From positions 992,001-1,056,000 of the forward strand of contig NZ_JBLWFI010000001.1 of the NCBI RefSeq assembly GCF_048898065.1: a stretch of DNA of 64,000 bases. Reading direction: 5' to 3'. The DNA is from Tepidibacillus_B infernus. GTDB taxonomy: Bacteria > Bacillota > Bacilli > Tepidibacillales > Tepidibacillaceae. A program made the translations under genes and the position numbers. Under the pieces are notes generated by a model. That model was not told where the DNA came from, ran no database searches, and saw only the letters and a list, made by a program, of their open reading frames with translations. Below, one piece after another: positions 8,072-16,726 of the stretch. The number at the start of each line of letters is the position of its first letter. Positions within the stretch are counted from its first letter, which is position 1.

Positions 8072-8266
8072 CTAATGTCTTACAATGATTAGAGAGCCAT
8101 TTTCTAAATCATGAGCTATTCCATCAAGGATTTTCTCTAGCAAAAAGGCGGTTCTCTGTAATTCCTTTTCATTATTAGCAATAAAGATAGGAACACCACC
8201 ACTTAACACTTTATCTTTATGTAGAGTGACAACAGCTAGGATATATTGTTCAATTGTTGTTCCCAT
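8072..8266 (-). CDS. Small partner (capping subunit) of YIEGIA protein
   Basis: A 64-residue soluble protein (IEQYILAVVTLHKDKVLSGG at the start, ENGSLIIVRH at the end). I recognise it as the family named in databases as the capping complex subunit for YIEGIA, because of its size, its sequence and its position directly behind a YIEGIA gene. AGGAGG overlaps the end of the upstream gene, so the two are translationally close. Biochemical function is unknown; the pair is found in spore-forming Firmicutes. Confidence 0.75.
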   Translation of the reverse strand: MGTTIEQYILAVVTLHKDKVLSGGVPIFIANNEKELQRTAFLLEKILDGIAHDLENGSLIIVRH

Positions 8267-8276
8267 TTTTCTCCTC

Positions 8277-9158
8277 CTATTCGTTTACTTCTGATTCAGA
8301 AGGTAATCTTACAGCATTTTCTAATACGGGTGTCTGTTTAACCACCTCAATTGCCTTTTGAATATCCTTGATCTGAGGTAAGAAAAATACGCCCAATCTT
8401 CCATCATTTAAATCACGTTTAGCCAATGGAACCAAGGCTGGTTCGCCTGAATCACGATATACACCCATTATTGTGGCTAAATTATGGAGTATCGCTTGTC
8501 TTTGCCCTAAATTTGCAATCGTAACGATACTGTTTTGATCTTTAGGCTTTAAGATAATGCCAACCCCATGTTCAAGAATTCGGTCTTGATTGTCTTTTAA
8601 GCCAATATTCATAATATAAATATCATCTACATATAGATGAGGCCCATTGACAATTACTTTTCCTTCTACAACCTCAGCAAGTTCTTTTATGCTACTACCT
8701 GACATGTATTTTTTGCTAACAAATAAAGTTATGATTCCCGCGAGAATGCCCCATTTCCAATCCATTAATACTGAAATTAAGGAAACAAAAAAGGAGGTAA
8801 ATATAACTAAGTAATTTCTTCCTTCAAACACCATTGCAATGCCTTCAATATATGTGACTCCACGTGGAACCAATTCCAAACTATCTAATGTTGTTAACGT
8901 TTGTCTTTCCATATTCCGAACATCACGGAATTGTTGGGCTGCCAATCCTAAAAAGGTTATTGCCGTATAATTTTCTTTTAATAATGAAGGTACCGCTACT
9001 GCTCCTAAGCCTGCTGCTATAAAACCTAGTGAAAGATGAATGATTCTGCCATGGGTATGTGTTGGATATTGACGATAATCGGTCTTAAGCATTAACAATC
9101 GATTTAGAAAACCTATAATCACACCTAATATGACAGCAATCATATTATTATTTAGCAT
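8277..9158 (-). CDS. YIEGIA family membrane protein
   Basis: A 293-residue protein with hydrophobic segments near residues 5-20, 40-60 and two between about 110 and 145, then a soluble C-terminal half of about 150 residues. The family motif YIEGIA is at 103-108. AGGTGA precedes the ATG. In B. subtilis the corresponding place between yphA and der holds yphB (seaA), which has been linked to the spore envelope; whether this is the ortholog is an inference from position. It is followed at once by its small partner. Confidence 0.82.
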   Translation of the reverse strand: MLNNNMIAVILGVIIGFLNRLLMLKTDYRQYPTHTHGRIIHLSLGFIAAGLGAVAVPSLLKENYTAITFLGLAAQQFRDVRNMERQTLTTLDSLELVPRGVTYIEGIAMVFEGRNYLVIFTSFFVSLISVLMDWKWGILAGIITLFVSKKYMSGSSIKELAEVVEGKVIVNGPHLYVDDIYIMNIGLKDNQDRILEHGVGIILKPKDQNSIVTIANLGQRQAILHNLATIMGVYRDSGEPALVPLAKRDLNDGRLGVFFLPQIKDIQKAIEVVKQTPVLENAVRLPSESEVNE

Positions 9159-9192
9159 ATTTAAATCACCTGATTCGTAAGTATTTAATCAG

Positions 9193-9786
9193 TTATTTAT
9201 CCTTGACCCAATTTTTGACCAAGATCATTAAATGTTGAAAGAAATAGAGCTGTATCAAAGAGAGCCATAAAATATCCCGTTGTAAAGCATTCCCAAGTAT
9301 AATCTGAGGAAAATGAGTTCTATGGTGAAAGGAATAAAATATTTCTCCTGAAAGTACCCCACCTATTAGTAATGCAAGACGTACTATTAATTTATTAGAT
9401 ACAAAGAGTACAATCATAACTAAAAAAAATGTGATTTCTATTTTCTCATTCCAAAGAATGAGAATCGGATCTAGGCGAATTAATTCTTTGAACAAGAAAT
9501 AGATTGCACCTAATAATGTGGTAGCAGCAAATAAATAAGTTTTATCTGCTTTATCCCCTTTTATCCAAAAATAAAAATAAAAAACCATTGGTACGATAAA
9601 ACCTCCCATATTCACTTTCCACTGATAATTAAAAGGAAGTTCAATCATTGAGAGAATATAAATCGCCAAGAAGATGAAGATAACTTTTCTTTTTCCTATC
9701 TCTGATACAATGGATAGGAACCATCCTGTTGAAACTAAGATGATCATAATTAATAGAATAAGATTTGTTAATACACCATCATTCAT
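9193..9786 (-). CDS. yphA: YphA-like membrane protein
   Basis: A 197-residue protein that is almost all hydrophobic, with about six to seven membrane segments and no recognisable catalytic motif. It starts behind AGGAGGTAAAG. Position between fni and the yphB/YIEGIA gene, size and topology agree with YphA of B. subtilis, a protein of unknown function that is tied to sporulation by its neighbours. Sequence similarity itself is weak evidence for such a hydrophobic protein. Confidence 0.65.
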   Translation of the reverse strand: MNDGVLTNLILLIMIILVSTGWFLSIVSEIGKRKVIFIFLAIYILSMIELPFNYQWKVNMGGFIVPMVFYFYFWIKGDKADKTYLFAATTLLGAIYFLFKELIRLDPILILWNEKIEITFFLVMIVLFVSNKLIVRLALLIGGVLSGEIFYSFHHRTHFPQIILGNALQRDILWLSLIQLYFFQHLMILVKNWVKDK

Positions 9787-9836
9787 CCTCTTTACCTCCT
9801 TTTGTCACTATTATGTAGTATTTCTTTTTTTGGCAT

Positions 9837-9865
9837 AAAAAAACCCATTACTAACATAATGGGTT
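9837..9865 (-). terminator. Rho-independent terminator of fni
   Basis: AACCCATTA TGTTAG TAATGGGTT plus seven T on the minus strand; the stem overlaps the fni stop codon. Confidence 0.88.
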
Positions 9866-10916
9866 AAAGAAACTCTCTTCTTGCAAGTTCATTTATTGGA
9901 ATACCTCTTAGTTCACACCAATTTTTTGTTTCCCCTAAAATAACCATTGGTTTTTTTTGCAAATCTAACAATTCTACTGCGCCTAAGCTTGTCATGATCA
10001 ATTTTATTTCGTGGTGAAGTTGATTTACATATCCTAATGTTTGTTTAAATCCTTCATTTACTAACTTTCTTAAAATCATTCCAGACATTCCTACAGCATT
10101 AGCACCTAAACCTATTGCCTTTGCAATATGTAAACTATTCTGGATACCTCCTGTAGCTATGATTTCTGTCTTGTTTACCGTTGTAGCTTCAAGAATACTT
10201 GTAGCTGTGTGTATTCCCCAATCATTGAAGAAGGGATATGGGTCTAACCGCCTCTTATTTTCAATCAAGGCAAAGTTTGTTCCTCCCCTTCCACCCACAT
10301 CAATAATCTTTATCCCTCGTTTCACTAGTTGAAAAACTACCTCTTTGGACATTCCAAATCCTACCTCTTTAACAATGAAAGGGATTTTTACAGACTCTTT
10401 AATTGCCTGTAATCGATCCAATATTCCTGTAAAGTCTCGATCACCTTCAGGCATGGTAAGTTCTTGTATTACATTTATATGTATTTGGATTCCATCTGCT
10501 TCGATCATTTCAATCGCTTCGTTAGCTTGTTCCGGCGTTGCATCTGCACCAAGATTGGCAAAAATGATCCCTTTTGGATTGTTACCACGTACAATCTGAT
10601 AGGTAGAACGATACTCTTTGTTTTTAATAGCAGACATCTGCGAACCAACCGCCATTACCAAATTCAGCTCATTCGCTAGTGCGGCTAATTGTTGATTTAT
10701 TTTAACCGTTTCATAAGCTCCACCCGTCATCGCGTTAATAATAATCGGCGAACTCAATTGAAGTCCGCCGATAGAAGTAGCAATCGAGGTTTGGGATAGA
10801 GCAACTTCTGGTAAAGCTTGATGGACAAAATGAACATTTTCAAAGCCTTGAACACCCGTTTGACCAGTCTCAATAGCATATTTTAAATGTTCAAGCTTTC
10901 TAGAAGCTCGACTCAT
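9864..10916 (-). CDS. fni: Isopentenyl-diphosphate delta-isomerase, type 2 (FMN)
   Basis: FMN- and NADPH-dependent enzyme that interconverts isopentenyl and dimethylallyl diphosphate. The product is 350 residues. Family stretches seen are NAMTGGAYE, FANLGADATPEQ, FIVKEVGFGMSKEV, DVGGRGGTNFA and the phosphate-binding TGGIQNSLHIAKAIGLGANAVGMSG. Neighbours are the S1-domain protein upstream and yphA downstream, as in B. subtilis (ypgA). The RBS is GTGAGGAAA before the ATG. Confidence 0.96.
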   Translation of the reverse strand: MSRASRKLEHLKYAIETGQTGVQGFENVHFVHQALPEVALSQTSIATSIGGLQLSSPIIINAMTGGAYETVKINQQLAALANELNLVMAVGSQMSAIKNKEYRSTYQIVRGNNPKGIIFANLGADATPEQANEAIEMIEADGIQIHINVIQELTMPEGDRDFTGILDRLQAIKESVKIPFIVKEVGFGMSKEVVFQLVKRGIKIIDVGGRGGTNFALIENKRRLDPYPFFNDWGIHTATSILEATTVNKTEIIATGGIQNSLHIAKAIGLGANAVGMSGMILRKLVNEGFKQTLGYVNQLHHEIKLIMTSLGAVELLDLQKKPMVILGETKNWCELRGIPINELARREFL

Positions 10917-10930
10917 GTCGTTTCCTCACT

Positions 10931-12085
10931 TTATTTTAATTTTTTTAATTTGTCACCTAGAATATCTGCTAAAGTGAAACCAGTATTATGTTGTTCCTGA
11001 ATGAGGTGATTTTCCTTTACTTCTTTTTCTACCTCTTGTTCTTCTGCTTCACGAATACTTAAACTAATGCGTTCAGAGGAAGGATCAACATCCAATACTT
11101 TCACTTTTACTTCTTGACCGATTTTAAGAACTTCACTTGGTTGGCCAATATGCTGATGCGAAATTTGAGAGATATGAACCAAGCCTTCTACATTAGGTTG
11201 AATTTCTACAAAAGCACCAAAGCTAACTAGCCTTTTTACAATCCCCGTATAGATTTCACCAATTTTTAAATTCTCGATTGCTAGATGAATAGGATTTTGC
11301 ATAGTTTCTTTGATGCTTAGACTAATCCGTTTTGTCTCTGGATCAACTCGTAGTACTTTAACATTGACTTTATCTCCTTCTTTTAATACATCAACAGGTT
11401 TGCCAATTCGATTCCATGAAATTTCAGATACATGAACTAAACCATCAACCCCACCTAAATCGATAAACGCGCCAAAGTCAGTAAGTCTTTGAACAGTACC
11501 TAATAAAATGTCCCCTACTTTAATTTGTGCAACTAGTTCTTTTTGTTTCTTATTGAATTCCTCATCTAAAACAGCTCGTTGAGATAAAATCACTTTATTT
11601 TTATCTTGGTCAATTTCAACAACCTTAACACGTAAAGTTTTTCCTTTATAATCAGCAAAATCTTCAACAAAATGTCTTTCTACCATTGAAGCTGGTACAA
11701 ACCCGCGTACTCCAACATCAACAACCAAACCACCTTTAACAACATCTGCTACCTTAACTTCAAAAACTTCACCTGTGCTAAGCTTATGTTGTAATGTATC
11801 CCAAGCTTTTTCACGGTCGATCACCTTTTTGGAAAGGAGTACCTGTTCCTTTCCATCGTTGACACGAAGGACTTTGCATTCTACTTGATCGCCAACTTTC
11901 AAAACATCGGTTATTTTTTCAATATGTACATTTGCAATTTCGCCTATAGGAAGAATGCCATCATATTTGTAGCCTATATTGACTAATGCTTCCTTTTCTT
12001 CAATTTTTGCTATGGTTCCTTTTACAATATCTCCTTCTTTTAAAGACATTACGTTTGTCATTTCTGAATTCATTTCCTCAACCAT
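10931..12085 (-). CDS. ypfD: S1-domain protein (RpsA homolog, YpfD)
   Basis: An RNA-binding protein with four S1 repeats, starting at about residues 18, 102, 188 and 273 of 384; each begins with a GDIV/GEV/GDIL/GEIY-type strand and holds a GGVDGLVHVSEIS-like motif. Gram-negative S1 has six repeats; the four-repeat form is the Firmicutes homolog, which is not a stable ribosomal protein. The ATG at 12085 follows AAGGAGGGAATTG. It belongs with cmk and plsC, as the cmk-rpsA pairing in most bacteria. Confidence 0.94.
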   Translation of the reverse strand: MVEEMNSEMTNVMSLKEGDIVKGTIAKIEEKEALVNIGYKYDGILPIGEIANVHIEKITDVLKVGDQVECKVLRVNDGKEQVLLSKKVIDREKAWDTLQHKLSTGEVFEVKVADVVKGGLVVDVGVRGFVPASMVERHFVEDFADYKGKTLRVKVVEIDQDKNKVILSQRAVLDEEFNKKQKELVAQIKVGDILLGTVQRLTDFGAFIDLGGVDGLVHVSEISWNRIGKPVDVLKEGDKVNVKVLRVDPETKRISLSIKETMQNPIHLAIENLKIGEIYTGIVKRLVSFGAFVEIQPNVEGLVHISQISHQHIGQPSEVLKIGQEVKVKVLDVDPSSERISLSIREAEEQEVEKEVKENHLIQEQHNTGFTLADILGDKLKKLK

Positions 12086-12191
12086 AATTACAATTCCCTC
12101 CTTAAAGTAACAAAACACTTCAAAAAACTTATAATCATACCCTAACGATAAAGCCGACCTTTATCAGGTGGAATACGATTGGGCATAAAAA

Positions 12192-12482
12192 CTATTTCAA
12201 CTTGGTAAAGAGATAGAAAATCGTTAAGAAAATAATAAATAAAATAATTGCTCCAAGCCAAAGCAATCGGTCTATTGAAAGGACATTCATTTCATAAAGG
12301 ATAAAAAGTATCATGATCATTGTTAAATTTATTATGAAGCTATTTAAAACATTCCATACAATCTTTTTAATCTCTTCAAGTTGATAACCTTTTAATATAC
12401 AACGTTTTGCAATGATTCGACTAAGGTTTAATATGAAGATCATTAAACTTAAATAAATCATACTGTAATAAAAAAAATTCAT
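12192..12482 (-). CDS. Unknown small membrane protein
   Basis: A 96-residue protein with three predicted membrane segments (about residues 3-22, 47-65 and 72-92) and a short basic loop after the first. Its ATG follows the plsC stop codon with no base between, so translation is likely coupled to plsC. I do not recognise the family. The 106 bp behind it hold a GATAAAG/CTTTATC hairpin without a T run and no clear terminator. Confidence 0.7.
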   Translation of the reverse strand: MNFFYYSMIYLSLMIFILNLSRIIAKRCILKGYQLEEIKKIVWNVLNSFIINLTMIMILFILYEMNVLSIDRLLWLGAIILFIIFLTIFYLFTKLK

Positions 12483-13073
12483 TTATTTTATTTCCTCTAG
12501 TTGTTTCTTAATTTGAGCCATCATAAAAGTCATCGTTTCTGTTAAATCCTCAGATGAAACCTTCTCTTTTTTAAAAGAATCTAACTGAATAGGATTACCT
12601 ATATTCACGATAATCGGCTGAAACCACTTATAACTTGAATCGATCCCAATCGGAATCACTTTTACATCTGACTTTAAAGCAAATAAGGCAGCACCAGGTA
12701 ACCCAGGCTTTAATTCTTTATCTTTGCTACGCGTCCCTTCAGGGAAAATGCCTAGAACTTCTTGCTCCTTAAGGAGGTCTAATGCTGTTTTAATCGCCTT
12801 ACGATCACTTCCTCCTCTATTGATAGGAAATTGACCCACTTTTTTTAAAAAGGAACCCAAAATAGGGATGTCGAACAATTCCTTTTTTGCCATAAAATGA
12901 ACTTTCCTATTTACTGAACAAGCGATCACTACTGGATCAAAATTACTAATGTGGTTTGAAATCAAGATAAGAGGACCCTCTTTTGGAATATTTTTAACTC
13001 CATACACTTTTAGTTTGTAAAAAGTTTTCAAGTATCCTTTGATTAATACTCTAGCAAAAGTATAGAGTGACAT
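12483..13073 (-). CDS. plsC: 1-acylglycerol-3-phosphate O-acyltransferase
   Basis: Makes phosphatidic acid from lysophosphatidic acid at the membrane. The product is 196 residues. The catalytic H(x4)D box is NHISNFD (H41, D46) and the substrate-binding box is FPEGTRS (110-116); a hydrophobic N-terminus contacts the membrane. It starts one base after the cmk stop, so cmk-plsC are translationally coupled, a common Firmicutes arrangement. Confidence 0.95.
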   Translation of the reverse strand: MSLYTFARVLIKGYLKTFYKLKVYGVKNIPKEGPLILISNHISNFDPVVIACSVNRKVHFMAKKELFDIPILGSFLKKVGQFPINRGGSDRKAIKTALDLLKEQEVLGIFPEGTRSKDKELKPGLPGAALFALKSDVKVIPIGIDSSYKWFQPIIVNIGNPIQLDSFKKEKVSSEDLTETMTFMMAQIKKQLEEIK

Positions 13074-13074
13074 T

Positions 13075-13755
13075 TTAGTTCTCTCCTCTCATTCTTTCTC
13101 TAGCTAGACTTAAAATTACATTTACCACCTGTTCAATGGAAAGTTGAGAAGTATCAATCAAAATAGCGTCTTTTGCTTGCTTTAAAGGTGCAACGGTCCT
13201 TTCTTGGTCTTTTTTATCCCGCAATTCAATTTCCTCGACGATCTGCTCCAACTTTATTTCGTAACCGTTTTTTGTCATTTCTAAGTACCTTCTATGGGCT
13301 CGTTCTTCAATTGAGGCTGTCAAAAATATTTTTAACTCTGCATTTGGTAATACATTGGTTCCAATATCTCTTCCATCCATGACAACAGAACCTTCTTTTG
13401 CTAATCTACGTTGAAGTTCAACCATTGTTTCCCTCACTTTAGCATGAGAAGCAACCAATGAGACCTGTTTAGTAATCTCTGGTGTTCTAATTGCCTCTGT
13501 TACATCTGTTGTCCCAATTTTTACCCTTTGTATGTGTTGATCAATTTCAAATTGAATAGGGTTACGAAGAAGACATTGGTTTAATTGATCTTCATCATGA
13601 AGGTCTATATTTTCATTTATCGCTTTTAAGGTCAGTGCCCTATACATCGCTCCAGTATCAATATATAAAAATCCCAATTCATTAGCAACCTTTTTTGCAA
13701 CGGTACTTTTTCCCGCTCCTGCAGGTCCATCAATGGCAATACTTATTTTTTTCAT
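13075..13755 (-). CDS. cmk: Cytidylate kinase
   Basis: Phosphorylates CMP and dCMP. The product is 226 residues. GPAGAGKST (10-18) is the P loop, YIDTGAMYRALTL the CMP-binding segment, MDGRDIGTNVLPNAELK the conserved central motif and RRYLEM the lid region. It heads cmk-plsC and sits upstream of the S1-domain gene, as in many bacteria. Confidence 0.98.
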   Translation of the reverse strand: MKKISIAIDGPAGAGKSTVAKKVANELGFLYIDTGAMYRALTLKAINENIDLHDEDQLNQCLLRNPIQFEIDQHIQRVKIGTTDVTEAIRTPEITKQVSLVASHAKVRETMVELQRRLAKEGSVVMDGRDIGTNVLPNAELKIFLTASIEERAHRRYLEMTKNGYEIKLEQIVEEIELRDKKDQERTVAPLKQAKDAILIDTSQLSIEQVVNVILSLARERMRGEN

Positions 13756-13798
13756 TCTAATCCTCCAAAATATGTAGGGTCACAACTTTCTATATCAT

Positions 13799-13822
13799 AA
13801 AAAAAACAGGCCGGTGCCTGTT
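13799..13822 (-). terminator. Terminator upstream of cmk
   Basis: AACAGGC ACCG GCCTGTT plus T on the minus strand, 26 bp behind the ypfB stop; it closes the ypfA-ypfB unit. Confidence 0.85.
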
Positions 13823-13847
13823 GAACAATATGTTCATAAAAATCTTA

Positions 13848-14072
13848 TCATATTCTTCCAATATAATCAATTGTATGATGGAATTTAGAAGCTGATCCTT
13901 CCATTTTTTCCACTGGAATAAATTCTTTGCGAAACGATTCAAAGGACAAAAGAAATTGAATACCAATGAGGAGAATAAGCACTAAGATAAATATTTTTTT
14001 GATCGTCTTTTCTACATAATCAGAAAATAAGATAAACTTTTCCTCATAAGGACGGTAACGGGTTTTTATCAT
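13848..14072 (-). CDS. ypfB: YpfB-like small membrane protein
   Basis: A protein of about 74 residues with one membrane segment near its middle (IFILVLILLIGIQFLLSF) and a soluble tail. Three ATG codons in a row follow GGAGGG; the third (14072) has the best spacing. Position between cmk and the PilZ gene and the topology match YpfB of B. subtilis. Function unknown. Confidence 0.6.
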   Translation of the reverse strand: MIKTRYRPYEEKFILFSDYVEKTIKKIFILVLILLIGIQFLLSFESFRKEFIPVEKMEGSASKFHHTIDYIGRI

Positions 14073-14127
14073 CATCATCCCTCCGTTAACTATCCTTAAC
14101 AAAGGATAGACAAGATATACTCTTCTT

Positions 14128-14784
14128 TTATAAACCTTTTTCCCTTAGTTCTACTTGTCTTTCATAACAAAACCGGATGATTTTTGACCTCATTGTTTCA
14201 TTGATTGTTGTAAATGAAATAGAAACCCAAGTTACGTTTGTTTTTTGATTGGGAATTTCTGATCTTATAATTTCTCCTATATAAGAGATATGCTCAATCG
14301 TTCCATTTTTAAACGGCAACACAATCCAACCTTCGATCATTTCTCCAGTCATTACTTTTTTTGGGAAAGGTAATACAACTTGCATGCCCCCACCACTGAG
14401 ATCCAACGTTTGAACTACTGTCCAATCCTGTTTATCTAATGGCTTAAATGCTGTTTCCACATGAACTGGAACTCTTAGAAAGTTTCTCCTTTGCACTCGA
14501 TGAATCTTAGATACCACTGGCTTAGTTAATATCAATAGAGGGATCTGTTCTTGTTTTCTCCCCACAACAATAGTATCAAAAGAGAATTGCCCATGGACAT
14601 TAGACATATACCATACTTTTACTTTTTGGCCAACCGGTATCAATTCGAGTTTACCAGTTTCTTCATTGATTGGCACCTCAATACTTATTTCATTTTCAGA
14701 AATTTCAGCAATTCTTGATTTTAAAGAAAATTGATGTTCATGACCAATATTTATTTTTACGACTTGATTAATACTAGGTAACAA
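14128..14784 (-). CDS. ypfA: PilZ domain c-di-GMP receptor (YpfA/DgrA type)
   Basis: A 218-residue protein with an N-terminal YcgR-like domain (about 1-90) and a C-terminal PilZ domain. The c-di-GMP signature is complete: RxxxR as R100-NFL-R104 and DxSxxG as DLSGGG (128-133). In B. subtilis YpfA acts as a c-di-GMP-dependent brake on motility. It lies between ypeB and ypfB as in that species. No flagellar genes proper are in the window, so its target here is not known. Confidence 0.9.
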   Translation of the reverse strand: MLPSINQVVKINIGHEHQFSLKSRIAEISENEISIEVPINEETGKLELIPVGQKVKVWYMSNVHGQFSFDTIVVGRKQEQIPLLILTKPVVSKIHRVQRRNFLRVPVHVETAFKPLDKQDWTVVQTLDLSGGGMQVVLPFPKKVMTGEMIEGWIVLPFKNGTIEHISYIGEIIRSEIPNQKTNVTWVSISFTTINETMRSKIIRFCYERQVELREKGL

Positions 14785-14807
14785 AGACCTCTCCCCTTAT
14801 ATGTTGT

Positions 14808-14837
14808 AAAAACAGGAGGCATTTTAATCCTCCTGTT
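14808..14837 (-). terminator. Rho-independent terminator of sleB-ypeB
   Basis: AACAGGAGG ATTAAAATG CCTCCTGTT followed by TTTAC on the minus strand, 17 bp behind the ypeB stop. Confidence 0.8.
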
Positions 14838-14853
14838 CATAATCGTCTTTCTT

Positions 14854-16191
14854 TTAACTTACTATATCTTCCTCTACTTTTTCAACTACTTCTTCTTCAC
14901 CATTTTGCGCATTGATATAAATTCTGTAGGTAACTTTGTCAAAATCCCCTGTTACTTCATAGGTGAGTACTTCTTTTCCATCACTGTTTTCAATCAATGC
15001 AGGACGGATAGAGAAAATTTTCAAATGAGGGTTTACTTTTGTTTGGACTGTTTCTTTTGTAATAGTTGGTGATGGAATTACTCTCTTTTTATGATTAAAG
15101 GTATAACCTGTGGATTCAAAACCGATAATCTCCCCATTATCTAAAGCGACCTTGACACTTAGCATATCAGGATAAACAACCACACCATTTTGTTTGTAAG
15201 CATATGTAAAAATTAAGCTATTATCGTACTGATCAATCGTAGTTGGTACCATTGAGGTATAACCACGTTTTTGTAAAAAAGCATTTGCTTTTTCTGTCGC
15301 TTGTTCTAATGAGATTTTTTTGCCATCGATCTCCCGATTTATGATCATCCAGACTACGTGGCCACCCACTTTAGTAACGTCCAAATTAACTATATTCTTT
15401 CCTTTTATTTGTACGCTAAAGGCTTCAAAATTAGATCCTTTTCCCGTTTTATCCACTTTTATTTGATCTGAAACAGGTACTTTCATAAATTCGGCAGCCT
15501 TTTTCTTTGCTTCTTCAGCAGTAATCAAACGTCCTTTTAAGTTTTTTCCTTTCTCTTTATTTTTCTTTTCTAAACTCATCATTTCTGGACCCCAATCTAA
15601 TTCGGGGAATTCCTGTACTTTTTTGTCGATTGTTTTAAATCCATCAATGATCGTGTTGTCCATCTTTTTGTCTTCTTCTGCCAAAGCAATTTCAACATCC
15701 ATCCATCGTAATTGTTTATCGATGACTTCTGTTTGCACATGATTTAGTTCGTTTCGTATTTCTTTAGATCTCTCGTACAAGGTTTTTAATGTCTTATATT
15801 CCTGATCAGTTAAAGGTTCTTTTCCCAAATCTCTTATTGCAATACGATAGGAGAAATCCCCGATTTTTGCTAAGAATTCTTCTGTTTTACTAAATGGCAT
15901 CAATGTTAATGGCAACTGACCTACATCAGATTGAGCAGAATAGGCTAACCTCCAAACATTCGCTAATGAAGGGGATAACTGTCTACGGGAATTAACGGCT
16001 AATGTTTTACCTAATTCATCATGTAAGGCATCAATATGAAAATTTAGATCATGAAATGCCCGTTGATACTGATTTTCTGCTTTAATCAAAATTGAGTTTT
16101 TCTCTTGATTTTCTTGATAACCCCAAAAACCTGCTCCAATTACAGCAATGACTAATACAGGGATTAAAATACCTGTAATACCCTTATACAT
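14854..16191 (-). CDS. ypeB: Germination protein YpeB
   Basis: Spore protein needed for the stability and localisation of the cortex hydrolase SleB. The product is 445 residues, the normal length. It has an N-terminal membrane anchor (ITGILIPVLVIAVIGAGFWG, about 5-24), a helical N-terminal half and three C-terminal PepSY-like repeats, recognisable as ITAEEAKKKAAEFM, ISLEQATEKANAFLQKRGY and ITKETVQTKVNPHLKI. It follows sleB by 15 bp, the standard bicistronic arrangement in the forespore sigma-G regulon. Confidence 0.95.
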   Translation of the reverse strand: MYKGITGILIPVLVIAVIGAGFWGYQENQEKNSILIKAENQYQRAFHDLNFHIDALHDELGKTLAVNSRRQLSPSLANVWRLAYSAQSDVGQLPLTLMPFSKTEEFLAKIGDFSYRIAIRDLGKEPLTDQEYKTLKTLYERSKEIRNELNHVQTEVIDKQLRWMDVEIALAEEDKKMDNTIIDGFKTIDKKVQEFPELDWGPEMMSLEKKNKEKGKNLKGRLITAEEAKKKAAEFMKVPVSDQIKVDKTGKGSNFEAFSVQIKGKNIVNLDVTKVGGHVVWMIINREIDGKKISLEQATEKANAFLQKRGYTSMVPTTIDQYDNSLIFTYAYKQNGVVVYPDMLSVKVALDNGEIIGFESTGYTFNHKKRVIPSPTITKETVQTKVNPHLKIFSIRPALIENSDGKEVLTYEVTGDFDKVTYRIYINAQNGEEEVVEKVEEDIVS

Positions 16192-16206
16192 TTCATTTTC
16201 ACTCCT

Positions 16207-16683
16207 TCATCGACAAAAAATATGTTTGCCAATTTTTTTTACTTGTGGCCTTGACCAAATCCATTTTGAAGTGGCTGTTTGTGGGTTAAAGTAATATTCA
16301 CATCCATCTGTTGGATCCCAACCACTTAAAGCATCCTTTACAGCCTTCTCCGCTTGTTTATTAGGAGTTAAATAGATTTGTCCATCTGCAACAGCAGTAA
16401 AAGCTCCTGGTTCAAAAATAACACCGGAAACAGTGTCTGGAAAAGAGGAGCTTTTAACGCGGTTTAAGATAACTGCCGCAACAGCAACTTGACCAACATA
16501 TGGTTCTCCTCTTGATTCGCCATAAACAGCATTCGCCATCAATTTCATATCATTAGCAGATAATGTGGTTCGCTGTGCTTTTACATCATTCTCATCAGGG
16601 GCTATTATTGGATTAAAAATAAAAGTGAGGATGAAAAATAATAAACTGAACAATAGGCAATAACGAACAACTTTTTTCATCAT
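16207..16683 (-). CDS. sleB: Spore cortex-lytic enzyme SleB (short form)
   Basis: A lytic transglycosylase that degrades muramic-lactam cortex during germination. The product is 158 residues: a hydrophobic signal sequence (about 7-27) and directly a Hydrolase_2 domain with the catalytic-glutamate region MANAVYGESRGEPYVGQVAVA and the end SGWDPTDGCEYYFNP...WSRP. B. subtilis SleB is about 305 residues and carries a peptidoglycan-binding domain before the catalytic domain; that domain is missing here. The partner ypeB supports the SleB call over CwlJ, which has no signal sequence. Confidence 0.9.
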   Translation of the reverse strand: MMKKVVRYCLLFSLLFFILTFIFNPIIAPDENDVKAQRTTLSANDMKLMANAVYGESRGEPYVGQVAVAAVILNRVKSSSFPDTVSGVIFEPGAFTAVADGQIYLTPNKQAEKAVKDALSGWDPTDGCEYYFNPQTATSKWIWSRPQVKKIGKHIFCR

Positions 16684-16726
16684 GAGATCCGCCTCCTATT
16701 TCTAGTTTGAGTTTAAATGCTCCATA

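Noticed and set aside
12140..12191. A 14-codon frame (MPNRIPPDKGRLYR) behind the small membrane protein gene
   Set aside because: No ribosome binding site, too short to judge, and it overlaps a hairpin; most likely chance.
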